This document shows, one piece after another, positions 48,490-60,378 of a DNA stretch of 64,000 bases (its first letter is position 1; the number at the start of each line of letters is the position of its first letter). Source of the DNA: Diadema setosum (Eukaryota > Echinodermata > Echinoidea > Diadematoida > Diadematidae); the NCBI GenBank assembly GCA_033980235.1, contig CM067066.1, forward strand, positions 40,109,455 to 40,173,454, in the 5' to 3' direction. The position numbers and the translations under genes are program-made. The notes beneath the pieces are model-generated. The model had not been told where the DNA came from and searched no databases. It saw only the letters and a program-made list of their open reading frames with translations.

Positions 48490-49592
48490 CAGAGGAAATG
48501 GAGCAAAATCAGCTGAGATAAAGGTGCTTAAACGTTGTCAAGTCAATGCATGGTCTAAAAAAAATCACCTCCCATAGACATAACACGTAAACTTGTCCGA
48601 TTTTGTGTCTTTACTTTTAATCACAATTTAAAGTATGATGACGTCATCACATTTCAAAACCATGACATGGGCTTGAAAGGCAAATGTTCAAAGTACAACA
48701 TATCTGAATTTGGGATAATATTGAACTTAAACAACAGAGAAACGAGCACATGAATGTCAGAAACAGTACCTCAAAAAAATTAATTCCACTTTTCTGATTT
48801 CAGATGATGATATGATGACGTCATCGAGTTTTCCTGGCAATGTTGATGCTTGAAACGTTATTTCCAATTCATGTGCATTTGTAATATGCTATAAAAACAT
48901 AGGGTCACCGGACGTTTTTAAGAGCTATGGCGAAATAAACAAAGACATGTTTTTCGCTATATTTGCACATAGAGGCGAACACGAAATTTCAACTTTGGCG
49001 CCAGTGCATTCCTTTGTTATAGGTCAAAATTGATCGGAAATCAATGGATATTGTTACTTAATGTATCAGGACTCCAAATCTGTCAAAAAATGTGCATTTT
49101 CACGTTGCTTACGCGCGAAAATACGCGGACGGACGCAGACACGCGAAACGCTTAAAATTGTCTGAAACTTCGAGATTTCCCATTGGAAAGTTGTTTTGAC
49201 CCTTTTAAAAGTTTGACGCGCGCGTACGCGCGTGTAATGATGTCCTAGGTAATTAGCACTGAAAAGTAAGATAGAACGCGACATGAACTTTATGTCCACC
49301 GAAAATGATACAGAAATGACCTTTAGTTATGAAGTTATGATCGATCATGTAGCATGGTCCAAAAATCACAAAATGATGCCTAGATGACGTCATAGATATG
49401 TTACTGGCATGAAAACCTTATTGTGGCTAGATTTTGTCATGAGACATGTGGACTGAAAATTTCATGTTATTCCGTAATGTCATTCTTGAGATATTGACGA
49501 GACAAAATTGTCCAGAAAGAAAGAAGAATAAAAAAAAATAAAGAGAGATTTTGACAATCACAATAGGTGATACGCTGATAGCGTATCACCTA
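48490..49592. repeat. Probable repeat unit ending in a 13-bp-stem hairpin
   Basis: An A-rich tract (about 49520-49550) is followed by TAGGTGATACGCT-GAT-AGCGTATCACCTA (49564-49592), a perfect 13-bp stem with a 3-nt loop. The stem word TAGGTGATACGCT also occurs at 39264-39276. TGACGTCA occurs three times inside. The left boundary and the class are unknown; no coding frame is credible. Confidence 0.4.
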
Positions 49593-50080
49593 ATAAACTA
49601 CATGGTATCTTGTGTAAGGGCATTGGAATTCATATTATGTGCTCCAGAAAACCAATAATGTATATCCTATAAACTACTGTATATACATGTATCTCTGCAG
49701 GAATTGTACTGTTTGGTCCATAGATGAAATCAGAAGTAGACTCATTATAATTTAATCCCTGCCATTGCTATACTTTCGTATCTAATTAGTGATCTCCTTG
49801 AATACTAATACACACTTAATCACCACATTTTATTCATTGTTACTACTATCTTTGTATTCTCTGTGCATATCATGTTATTTGTGAAATCATCAGTATCACC
49901 GTGACAATTTTTTATCATCTCCTTAAACACCACTTTGCAGCAGCAGCATTATTACCACCCTGTTATCAGTCATTTCCATTGTCTTCATAATTCTCATTAT
50001 CAGCATCATAGCACCATAGTTATGATTATCAAGTCTGTTGCAGTCATTATCACCAGTGCTTCCATTATCTTTTCCTATAC

Positions 50081-50160
50081 TAATGATGATGATAATAATG
50101 ATGATAATAGCTATTTATAAAGCACTTTATCCACAAACTTGTTTAAAGTGCTTGAAAGAA
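50081..50160 (-). repeat. SINE/LINE 3' tail fragment
   Basis: On the minus strand, AAAGTGCTTTATAAATAGCT is followed by ATTATCATC repeats, the same tail style as the insertion at 19289..19446. Fragment only. Confidence 0.35.
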
Positions 50161-50397
50161 GTAGAATTGGAAAACGATACAGATAAGGAAGAATGCATTG
50201 CAAACAAATAATTATGAAATGGAACTACTTTAAATGGATGTGATTTCACACATTTTTGATGATTAAAGCCCCTGTTTTTCCTGTAAAATTGAAAATTTTG
50301 GTAAATTTCTTTCAGATATATGGTAAAATTCAGAGGTACCAATTGAAAGATGATCAGAGGATAATTTCACCAACATGATTCCCCAGGAACTTAATAA

Positions 50398-51261
50398 AGG
50401 ACAAGTTCACCTTCATAGACATGTGGATTGAGAGAATGCAGCAATATTAGTGGAACACATCAGGGAGAGACTCCAACCCCAGGCACCTTCTGATCTGGAG
50501 ATTCTCCCGCCCAAAACCCCTAGCAAACGGGAGACTCCAAGTTGATGTGTACGAAGCGCGAAGTTCCTAGGGTTCTAGATCTTCTCTGGTGCTATCTAAG
50601 GCTTATTTTTTTCAACATACAATAGCAATAAGTACGAAATCCTTTCCAACGGGAGACACAGAGCCAGGGCGGGAGAAATCAAATCTCAAGTGGGAGAACG
50701 GGAGATTTTGCAAAAATGGGCTTTCGGCGGGAAATCTCCCGTCGAAAACAGGAGAGTTGGAGTCTCTGGAGAGTTTGAAGAAAATTGGACAACCTGTTCA
50801 AAAGTTATGAATTTTTAAAGTTTCTGCTCAGTCACGGCTAGATGAGAAGACTACTGTGGCTTGTGATGTCACATGTGTACAACGATATAAAGAAAACATA
50901 AAGGAAATTTAACATATTTTCACTTTTCTCGCATAATAAAAGAACGCTTGACTTGCCTCTTTCAGAAGGCAGGGGGAATAATATTACCCTTAACATATAT
51001 CAGTAACAGGCTGAGGAAATGTGCACTTTTTTTCAAAAAATTAAATTTTGTGAAATTCTCTTTATATTTTCCTTATATTGTTGTACGCATATGACATCAT
51101 ACACTGTAGTAGTCTTCTCATCCAGCAGTGACTGCACAGATAATTTAAAAATTCATAACTTTTGAACGGATTGTCCGATTTTCCCCAAACTTTCACTAAT
51201 GTGTTCTGATAATATTGCTGCATTCACTTAATCCACATGTATATGAAGGTGAATTTGTCCT
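50398..51261. repeat. TTAA-flanked foldback family C, copy 2
   Basis: AGGACAAGTTCACC to GGTGAATTTGTCCT. The right flank is TTAA (51262-51265); the left is ATAA, a mutated TTAA. It carries an insertion of about 302 bp; without it the length is about 562 bp. Confidence 0.85.
50466..50767. repeat. Nested element with AGAGACTCCAAC ends and GGGAGA words
   Basis: AGAGACTCCAAC (50466-50477) and GTTGGAGTCTCT (50756-50767) are perfect 12-bp inverted repeats, with GGAGAG directly repeated at the two junctions. The word GGGAGA or TCTCCC recurs several times inside. The site is empty in family C copy 1 (near 18990), which fixes the insertion. Confidence 0.75.
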
Positions 51262-52901
51262 TTAATGTGTTATGGTACAATGACCCCATTTTCAGGTTGG
51301 CTATAATGAATAGAATGATACACAAAGTAAATCACACATGAACTATGCAAGCTATGGCATGCTAAACTACCATGTTTTGCTAAACAGTGATACCAGACAC
51401 ATGTGCATGTGGAACTCTTCTCTTGGATTGTACACAAAAATATTGTTAGGATGATCTGAGTCAATAATTTACCAACTGTTACATCTTGTTCCTCAAAATC
51501 ATTATTGCTGTATAGGTTTTTACAACATAACAGAATTTACAAGGAGGATTCTAGTTTCTCTCTTTTGGTTGGCTGGAAAATAGTGTTTCAAGAAGATTTG
51601 TGTGCTGGTCAGTTTAGGAACTTTAATTCACCTAATTTACATATTTAATTGCAACTGATATTGATGTTCTTTCAAAACTTTGAAACCTTAAAATTCCCTA
51701 ATTTTCTTGATTTATGGTGGATTTTGATGAAGCTTCCACAATTCTGCATGTTGGATTTTTCTCTTTACCAAAGCTATCTTCAGCATGGAATCAAGGGCTC
51801 TTTAAAACTCTCACCTTATAAAATGGTGGTCACCTACCCCATTACTAATACTCCAATACTCATGAAACTCAGATCAATTTATGCCCTGAATTCTGACTAG
51901 ATTTTTTTCTCTCTTGTTTTAAAAACTAGAGCAGAAGTGGAATGCAAATTTCGGAAGCTTGCATGGCCCACCTTTTCTCACCTGATTAGAGGCAGATGAC
52001 TCACAGACAGAGGCCTCTTTCACTCTCAACCCTTTGCATCTTGTCAAAAAAAAGGCTTTGTCAAAGTTCTGCCCTCCTAAGAAAAATTTTAATTAGATTG
52101 TCTGTCACTGCTGGGCTTATTTTAGCTCTTAATATGTGTGAGTCACTGGCGATGTGGACTCCGACACAAGATTTTGACTTTAGAGACGTCAAGTTGAGAT
52201 CCATTTGCCTTCAATGCGTAACAATTGCATCACTCAGAGAGGAGTGTGCTGCCCTCGCGGAATTCGTGTAGGGGAGGGATGTTGCATTGGGATGAAGTGG
52301 ACATGTCCATTTGAGATGAGATGGAATGAAAGATCTTGAATCAAGATAGGCTTTTTTTTGTAAAGGACTTAATTTGATTCCTCTAATGTTCTAATCTAAC
52401 AGGTGATAAACAGCCCCATCCATGGAACATAATTGTGTTGGATATTATGAATTTTAAAAGTTGAGATGAAAAGAAGGTACAACCTGAAGTGTTTCTTCAT
52501 CTTGTTAAGAATCTGAACTTTAGACTGTGTATGTTACATTGTAATTCCTTAGAATGGGGATTACGACACAATCATGCCTCTGTTCTTTAGCTATAGAATT
52601 CCAGAATATGCTCAAGGGTATCCTCTAGCTGCATAAAGGTAACAGGTTGATTATATTATTCAAGTGTGGATAAGATTAGATTCTTTATTCATGATACAAG
52701 TGCTTCACTCTTTTAATGATGCTGAAGTTGTATTCAAACAGAGAAAAGATGTTAAGTTTTGTGTGTGTTCTACAATGGGGAGCTCTACTCTTAATTTTCT
52801 GCAAGTTCTAATCGTTGTGGCTTTTTGTGGCTCACATGTACACCTCTTGATATCAATGCATTAAAAAATATGCAAAGCTTTTTAATGCTTTCGGGTCAAG
52901 C

Positions 52902-52920
52902 CCCCCCCCCCCCCCCCCCA
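52902..52920. repeat. Poly-C tract
   Basis: An uninterrupted C run of about 19 bases. Similar C or G runs occur near 3650, 21043, 40804, 53351, 60970 and 61487. Exact lengths could be assembly-sensitive. Confidence 0.85.
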
Positions 52921-53595
52921 CTAATATCTCATATCGGGATCAGGTTAGCATTCATTAACATTTGCCTCGGCAAACTGGTTAACCATTAGCATACTTTCAC
53001 ACACACACACAAACACTTTTTACAGTGATATTTGTCCACTTCCATTCATATAATACCATAAAAAACAATTCAATTTGATGTTACTGTACAACATAACATA
53101 AATAATCCCTTGAACAACAATTTTGCACTTGGAAATAGAAATTGACAGAGGTCTCAATTGTGGTGCACATTTGATTTTTCATGGTAACAAATGGAATGAA
53201 ACTAATATAGCAGATATACTAACCAATTAAAAATGATTACAAAATCAAGTATATTATATCTAAAATAAAAATCAAATCAATTCTCCCTAACTTCCCTTCC
53301 TGTCCATGTATCTTTGCAATAATTCCAAAATATCAAACACCTTCCGTAATATCGTACCCTCCCCCCCCCCCCACACACACACACAAATATCAGTGGTTGG
53401 TATACATCCTCCAAAAATATTTCAAGGATTGTGAAACAGACCTGAACTGTGTGTTATATAAAGATATGAACATATACATGATGCGGTTATTACAATGAGA
53501 ATAGTGAATCCTGTAATGTATATAGCCAGTAATATATGTATTCTTCTTTTCATATCTTGCATTGAAAATTTATTGTCCTTTCTGTCTTTATATAG

Positions 53596-53717
53596 GATTG
53601 GAGTCTACCGTTCCTGTCCATGGAAAGCTGGAGACCTACCTTGCCAAACAATGCCCCGCACACTTTTGGACGTTGGTCAGAGCTGGTGTATTGAGGGAGC
53701 CCCAGGGCCACCACTAG
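53596..53717 (+). CDS. THTPA: Thiamine triphosphatase-like CYTH protein, terminal exon
   Basis: Preceded by TCCTTTCTGTCTTTATATAG, a good acceptor. The first two bases complete codon 194 (Gly) left open by exon 1. The frame then reads LESTVPVHGKLETYLAKQ and runs on through CPAHF to a TAG at 53715-53717. This parallels the C-terminal strand and helix of mammalian ThTPase (V-P...K-L-I-V-Y-L...), and Lys204 is the counterpart of the conserved lysine that contacts the triphosphate. The joined protein is 233 residues; mammalian enzymes are about 230. A longer frame in another phase (53495-53728) is a shadow. No other domain follows. A possible AATAAA is at 54517-54522, but it lies inside a worn MITE. 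Confidence 0.87.
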
Positions 53718-56700
53718 ATTTGTTCTAGAGATGGACGAACACTCGGAGTTATTGAAGTCACCATTTTCATCCTTGATATTTTTGTAACAGTCACTTTTTG
53801 ATGACTGTGGTCTCTTACTGTAACTGTTGGTTATAAGCTGGAAAATTTATAATTAACCAAGAGTTTAGGTTGAAAAGTTTCAACAAAGATGCAACACACA
53901 GCAAGATCTTTCTTGCAGCGTTTTGTCTTAATTCTATGCTTGACAAGTCCTTTTTTATAATTTTTTATAATGCTCTTATTATATGTCATTTAGTTGTCAT
54001 TATATGTTGTCTAACCATTCTAAGTATTTCTAGAATTTAAAAAAAAAAAGTTCAGTGAAGTCTGGAGTTATATCTAAATTATGCTAGAGAGTTGTCTGAT
54101 TTCATTTGGTATTTAAGTTACTTTGACAACTAAGTCTTGGAGGTTCATAATGGTACTTCAACACCAGATTGTTTTATGATTTGATTTGATTTTTTGTTTT
54201 TTGTTTTGTAGGGGAAGGAGATTTGATATGCTGCTGTCATTTCAATTTTATGACATAACTTTGCCAGAATAGTGTTGCAGTTAGAACAAGCTCACCATAG
54301 TTTTCACTTCTGTATATTGCTGTAAAAGCGGTTATGTTTGCATACAGGTATTTTTCGCGAATAAGGAGGTCACAGACATTTTTGTGAGATGCTGTTCTTG
54401 CAATTTGACAATGAGGCTATCGTAAGTGCACTAATGCCTGTCCATTCACAATATTTTAACGTGTTGTTAAATTCATGACCCAACAGTGATTAACAAAATT
54501 TGAAGAAAAAAAAATTAATAAACTCTCGCAAAAATAACAGCTATTAGTGTACACAGTACATTCTCTCTCAAAAACAAAAAAGAAATTACAATTTGTTTTT
54601 ATCTGTCTGATTCTTGGCAATGACTTCTGTCATTGCATTGAATCTAGTAAGATATACCTCTCTGGCTTATGCAGTTGATAAACTAGAGCATCTTACTGGA
54701 GAATATTTTGATGATTTTACTGAATATCCCACTTTGTCCGTCAAAACAGAAGTATTGGTGTCCACACACATTAAAACTGTGTGTAAAGAGCTTGATTTTT
54801 TTTTTGTCATGTATTTTCCACACTATGTGCTTCAACATGAAACATAATGATTTTCTCTCATGCTATTTTTCAGTGTTTCACATCTTTTTAGCTGATTGGA
54901 CTATTAATCATAAACCTTGAAGAAATAACCTGACAGTATTAGTATGCTACTGCATTAGTTAGCTAGCATTAATTATCTATGTACCTTTATGCATCTGTCT
55001 ACCTCTTTCTTTCTTTTTTTCTCTTTTTTATCATATTCTACTCTTTAAAGTATTGCTTTTCTTGCATGGCAAGAGGTTTCTTACTGTGATCATTATATTC
55101 ATTTTAACTCATACGGTATGTTGTATACTACATTATCAAACCGCTGCAATGCAGTCATTCAAGCATTATTGTTTGTCTTCCATGCTGACTAGCCATGCAC
55201 AAATTAGCTTACTTTATTGTATCAATGGAGTTGATATAAAGCATATTCATTGCCAAGCTAAATTCAGAAGGCTGTAGAAATTCATTGAAGTTTTTGAGTA
55301 GGGTTAATGGTGAAAACCAACAATGGTAAGATATTTATCTTTCTCATATCATTTCATGTTGACATTGTTAACATGAGAACTGTTCCGTATAATTAAATGC
55401 TTTCTGTCTTTTAATAAGCAAACAATGTTAGACTAATTAGATTTTAATACTAAGGTCAAAGGGATGATATCTTAAGTCAAGAAGCAGTTTATGAAATTCA
55501 GGCAAGTTTGATGGGGTGATCTTTCCTCTGATGTGGCAGTTGATTCACTCAGTTTTGGGGTAGATCTAGTGGATGTCTAAAATCTTTATTGATACTTTCT
55601 GCATATTTCAGGATTTTTGTGTGATTAAGTTACAAGAAATATAGGCAGATTATCTGAAAAGGAATTGGGCAGTACACAGGTGAAGGTTTAATGTTAGGAT
55701 AAAAGTTTTGTTTTGAAGTATCTTCCATGAAACATGTCAGAAGTTTGTGAATCTTTGTAAGAAGAGTTATGAGTGCCATTCACAGAGATAATGTTTTCAT
55801 AGTGTCTGACGCCAGATTACACAAAAAATTAAGACTCAAATTTACAAATCACTGTCCGTAGAAGAGATCTTCATGGAAACTTGAGCAGAAATTGATGAAG
55901 CTGGATGTGAGGGTAGATGGTGGATGATGACTAGAAAAAAAAATCTAGATTAGATTAATTCTTTCAGTTTTATGGCCGACATATTTACTTACAATAGTCA
56001 CATTCACACAAACAAAATAGTGGGACAGTGATCGCCATCCAAAACCTTGATATTTGCACCGTTCCTGAAAAGAGACAGAAATATCCTGCTAATTGCCAAT
56101 CGCGATGATTTGTCAACCAAATTGTGCATACCCAAAATCCACCAGAATTGTGATCCTTCGCCTTTATTTCATGTGCTGTCGTGATGTGTGTTTTGAAAGA
56201 AGGGGACAAAATATCTTGAGATTTTTTTGCTGCAGCAGTTCTTCTCATACTGTGATACATATTATTGCACTATTTCTCAAATTATTATAATAATTTCGAG
56301 ATAATCCTAAGATTTCTTAGGATTTGGATCAATGCAGATCTCAAGATTTGTATCCCGTTAATTCACCTAATTGTGAATCCCTCTAATCTCTGAAGGATTT
56401 TAGGGTAGTGGTCCTCTGAGTGTTAAAGCCTAGCTATTTGCAGAGGTTGGAGATCAAAGTTCAAAGGTCATATAGAGACAATTAGCCAATGAAATGAGGT
56501 GTAAGGCAACAGGTGCTGGAGCTCCCAGAAGTCAGTAATGCATGATGATTCAACCAGTGTGAGACTAAAGAAGAATAGTTTGTCCAGGGAGGTGGTCTCT
56601 TCCTACCTCCCAGGTTTGTCCCTATCCCTGCCTTATCTCTTCCCATTCAGCTTTTGATAGAATCCATAATGATGAAGAATATTATCTATGTTATACGTAA

Positions 56701-58970
56701 TAGTCCCAAATGTAGTCAGTATCAAAAATGCAAGAAACCTGCACTCAGACCAAATTTCAAGTATCTGGTATTAGGTAAAGGAATTTTGGTGTTTAGACCT
56801 CATCCTGGAAGACTCGAAGTGAATTCCTGTCCAGTCTGCATTATGTTGCAATTTGTCCTAAAAATCTTTTTCCATGTTATCCCTTCATGTCTACAATGTT
56901 GACAGTCTTAAATCCTTGAAGTTGTATAAGGAAGTTGTGAAGGTGTTTTTTTTTTTTCTTGTGTGTGTGTGTGTGTGTGTGTTTTAGATCGTACAGCAGC
57001 AAGTCCTCATTAGTTGCATGACAAGGAGACTCCAAAGTGTGTGTTTTGATCAGGCTGCCCGACTTTCGACAGTTTTATTTTTTCCTTAATGCCCATATTC
57101 TATAGTCTCTCTCAGACTTCAACTAACCAAAGACGAGGAAAAAAGAGAGAGAAAAAAAAAGTCATATGGGTTAACTTGGAGCCTGCGGTAGTCCCATATT
57201 GGACCATTAATACATTCAAAACCCATTGCAGCTACTTTTCTGAAAACTGAAGAGTTAAATGAACGATACCCTTTGTACCCATGGGAGCGAATGGAGGCCA
57301 AAGAGAAAGGGATATAATTCCGTGAATCAAATTACCGTGAAAGCTCCCTCTTTCTTTTCCTCCTGCTATTCTCTTTCTTTTCTTGACCTTTTCTTTCCTC
57401 TCCCAAAAGTTTTTTTGTTCAAAGAGCAGTGCCAGAGAATTATTCAAACACTCTGGGAGAACAATAGCAGGTTGGCATTTATTGGAGCAGGCTTTTGTGT
57501 ACATTGGAGAGAGGGTCAAAATATAATGACTCAGTTAAGGGGAGGAGTGTTTATCTTAGTGAAGTGGCAATTCTTGTTCTATTGTAGTACCCAGGTTTGA
57601 ATAGACCCAACACCCCACAAGGCTGTGGAGATTTTGGCTCCAATCAAGAGAAATTAAAGGGAAATGTTCAGCCCTAATGAGGTACCGGTAGGCAGCTTCT
57701 TTCACCTGTGGGGAAAGAGAGGGGAGAGAGTCGGAGAGACAGCCAAATGTTGCCAACCCAGGTCAAAGTGATTCCACTCTGATGATAATGTATGAAGATT
57801 GTGGATTCTAAGAACATGGAACATATGTTGCTTTATTGTTCAAGATGTTAGCGATCTGATGTTCGCAGCAATATGAGGAATGTGCAGGTAGACAATCGTA
57901 CATGATCAATTTTCATTAGAACTGGTGATGGATTGCAGATCTTACTTGGTTGCATTCTTCATGAATATTTTTTTGCATCTTGTTGGCATGCATAGAAACT
58001 TGAACATCGTTAATAGTTACTTTCGAATATTTGGTAGTGACCTGAGCACTACAGATTTATGGACTTGAACTTTGAAGTTGATTTAACATGATACCCATTT
58101 GAATTAACGTTCACTTGAATTAAATGAGTTACCTACATGAAACTTTTCTGCATACACTCAGTGAACGATGAACTGCACTCCAGCCCTGTGATGTTCTCAT
58201 GATTGAGAACAAAGTACTTTGAAATTACAATATTTGCAGGTGCCAGCAATGTACGACAGCTGTTAAGGTTATATCATTTTATTGGATATTTACCCTTTTT
58301 TTTTACCATGCAGACATTTTTCCAATCCAGCCTTACAGACATTTTTAACTTCTGGCAATTTCTTTCTATTCAGTAAATGTGAAACACTTTACTGATTATA
58401 TGTTTGAACACTTGAGATGATTTTTCTCTGAGTAGTACAGTGTATATGTAAATTCTATCTTCACTAAAACATTACCTAAATGCAAATTCAACAGAAAAGG
58501 ATTAGGTTGTGCACAAGTGTGCAAATATTTAAAGAAGTCAGAAAACTGTAAAGATGCAATGAACACTTTGTTTAGCCATGTGCTGGTTTGAACAAATGTG
58601 TGTTTTTGTTTTTGTTTATTTTTTCAGTGTTTTCTAAGTGTCAATGTTAATGTGTACATTTATAGGTACATTGGTTTATGTATATGAAAGCAGATATTTA
58701 CTTGATTGGAAATGAAAACTGAACTCTTAATTTGAAGATTTGATTTGAAAATTGTGCTTTAGACCTTTCTGGTAACCATACAGCTAGGGAGATGTACAAT
58801 GAATAATTTACTTTATGAAATGAATGCTGCATTTACTTGAATGCCATGCTGAAATGCAAGGAAAGAGGAAGTTTGCTTGTGGTTAATCAAGAATAACAGA
58901 ATTAGAAAGACAGTACAGTGTGACTTTCACACTAAGTGGAGAAGTAGATCCTATTATTCGTTTAGAGTTT
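53718..58970. other. 3' flank of the THTPA-like gene, no further gene recognised
   Basis: AT-rich DNA. It contains a worn TA-type MITE (54320..54556), a (GT)n run near 56961-56982, and CT-rich tracts near 57340-57400. Short frames have no recognisable domain and no exon signals were convincing. Confidence 0.5.
54320..54556. repeat. Worn TA-type MITE
   Basis: CTGTAAAAGCGG at the left, with TTTTCGCGAATAAGG next to it; the right end ACACAG-TA is degraded. It belongs with families A/B by its end and TTCGCG content. Confidence 0.45.
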
Positions 58971-59035
58971 GTTGTCCCCGCCGAACGAGTTCGAGCAGGG
59001 GACTATGAAACAGGCTCCGTACGTGTGTGTGTCCG

Positions 59036-59092
59036 TGTGTCCGTCCGTCCGTCCGTCCGTCCGTCCGTCCGTCCGTCCGTCCGTCCGTGTGT
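59036..59092. repeat. (GTCC)n microsatellite
   Basis: About a dozen GTCC units flanked by GTGTGTCC variants, directly before the 158-bp array. Confidence 0.9.
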
Positions 59093-59117
59093 CCGTGTGT
59101 GCGTCCGTGTGTGATCA

Positions 59118-60378
59118 AAATCTTCAATTTGCTACTTCTCTGTCATTTATGAGCCAATTTTGATTCTGTTTGCTTTATATGATAACACTACATGGGAGCT
59201 TTGAAACTTCTACGCAGAATTTCAGTCGTGACCTTTGACCTTGACCTTTGACCTATATTGTACATTTTGCTACAAAATGCTACTCCTTCGCCATTTCTAA
59301 CCCGATTTCGATTCCGCTTGCTTTATGTGATGGCACTAGGTGAGGGCTTCAAAACTTCTACACAGAATTTTGACCTTTGACTTCTTTGACCTTTGACCTT
59401 GATGTTTTGACCTATATTGTACATTTTGCTACAAAATGCTACTCCTTCGCCATTTCTAACCCGATTTCGATTCCGTTTGCTTTATGTGATGGCACTAGGT
59501 GAGGGCTTCAAAACTTCTACACAGAATTTTGACCTTTGACTTCTTTGACCTTTGACCTTGATTTTTGACCTATATTGTACATTGGCTACAAAATGCTACT
59601 CCTTCGCCATTTCTAACCCGATTTCGATTCCGTTTGCTTTATGTGATGGCACTAGGTGAGGGCTTCAAAACTTCTACATACAATTTTGACCTTTGACTTC
59701 TTTGACCTTTGACCTTGATTTTTGACCTATATTGTACATTTTGCTACAAAATGCTACTCCTTTGCCATTTGTAACCCGATTTCAATTCCGTTTGCTTTAA
59801 GTGATGGTACTAGGTGAGGGCTTCAAAACTTCTACACAGAATTTTGACCTTTGACTTCTTTGACCTTTGACCTTGATTTTTTTACCTATATTGTACATTG
59901 GCTACAAAATGCTACTCCTTCGCCATTTCTAGCCCGATTTCGATTCCGTTTGCTTTATGTGATGGCACTAGGTGAGGGCTTCAAAACTTCTACATACAAT
60001 TTTGACCTTTGACTTCTTTGACCTTTGACCTTGATTTTTGACCTATATTGTACATTTTGCTACAAAATGCTACTCCTTTGCCATTTGTAACCCGATTTAA
60101 ATTCCGTTTGCTTTAAGTGATGGCACTAGGTGAGGGCTTCAAAACTTCTACACAGAATTTTGACCTTTGACTTCTTTGACCTTAGACCTTGATTTTTTTA
60201 CCTATATTGTACATTGGCTACAAAATGCTACTCCTTAGCCATTTCTAACCCGATTTCGATTCCGTTTGCTTTATGTGATGGCACTAGGTGAGGGCTTCAA
60301 AACTTCTACATAGAATTTTGACCTTTGACCTTCATCTTTTTACCTATATTGTACATTTTGCTACTAAAATGCTACTTC
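59118..60378. repeat. Tandem array of ~158-bp units with TGACCTTTGACCT words
   Basis: The word ACTCCTT or a close variant recurs at 59282, 59441, 59598, 59756, 59914, 60072 and 60230, a step of 157-159 bp. A diverged first unit and a shortened last unit bring the total to about eight or nine. Alternate units share ATTGGCTAC or ATTTTGCTAC and TTCGCC or TTTGCC, giving a higher-order period near 316 bp. Most units carry TGACCTTTGACTTC and TGACCTTTGACCTTGA. Confidence 0.9.

Larger units (their letters stand above)
11720..53595 (+). other. Intron of the THTPA-like gene, about 41.9 kb
   Basis: Begins GTATAC and ends TTTATATAG after a pyrimidine-rich tract (TCCTTTCTGTCTTT). Phase 1 on both sides. 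It contains nearly all mobile elements of the window, including a LINE on the same strand. Stretches not listed separately, such as 11773-13559, 13871-15236, 17601-18916, 22149-23658, 25351-27176, 28530-29683, 29776-33928, 34135-35800, 37348-39239, 51266-53595, are AT-rich and contain no exon I can support beyond the weak candidate at 31684. Confidence 0.75.

Noticed and set aside
48027..48577. 104- and 102-codon frames on opposite strands.
   Set aside because: They are translations of the inverted arms of family D copy 2.
57232..57600. 95- and 113-codon frames on opposite strands.
   Set aside because: Driven by a CT-rich tract; no domain or splice support.
58920..59163. S-V-R-P-rich frames.
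   Set aside because: Translations of the (GTCC)n microsatellite.
59118..60378. Regularly spaced repeats considered as a CRISPR array.
   Set aside because: Whole ~158-bp units are repeated head to tail with no unique spacers, in a eukaryotic context; it is satellite DNA.
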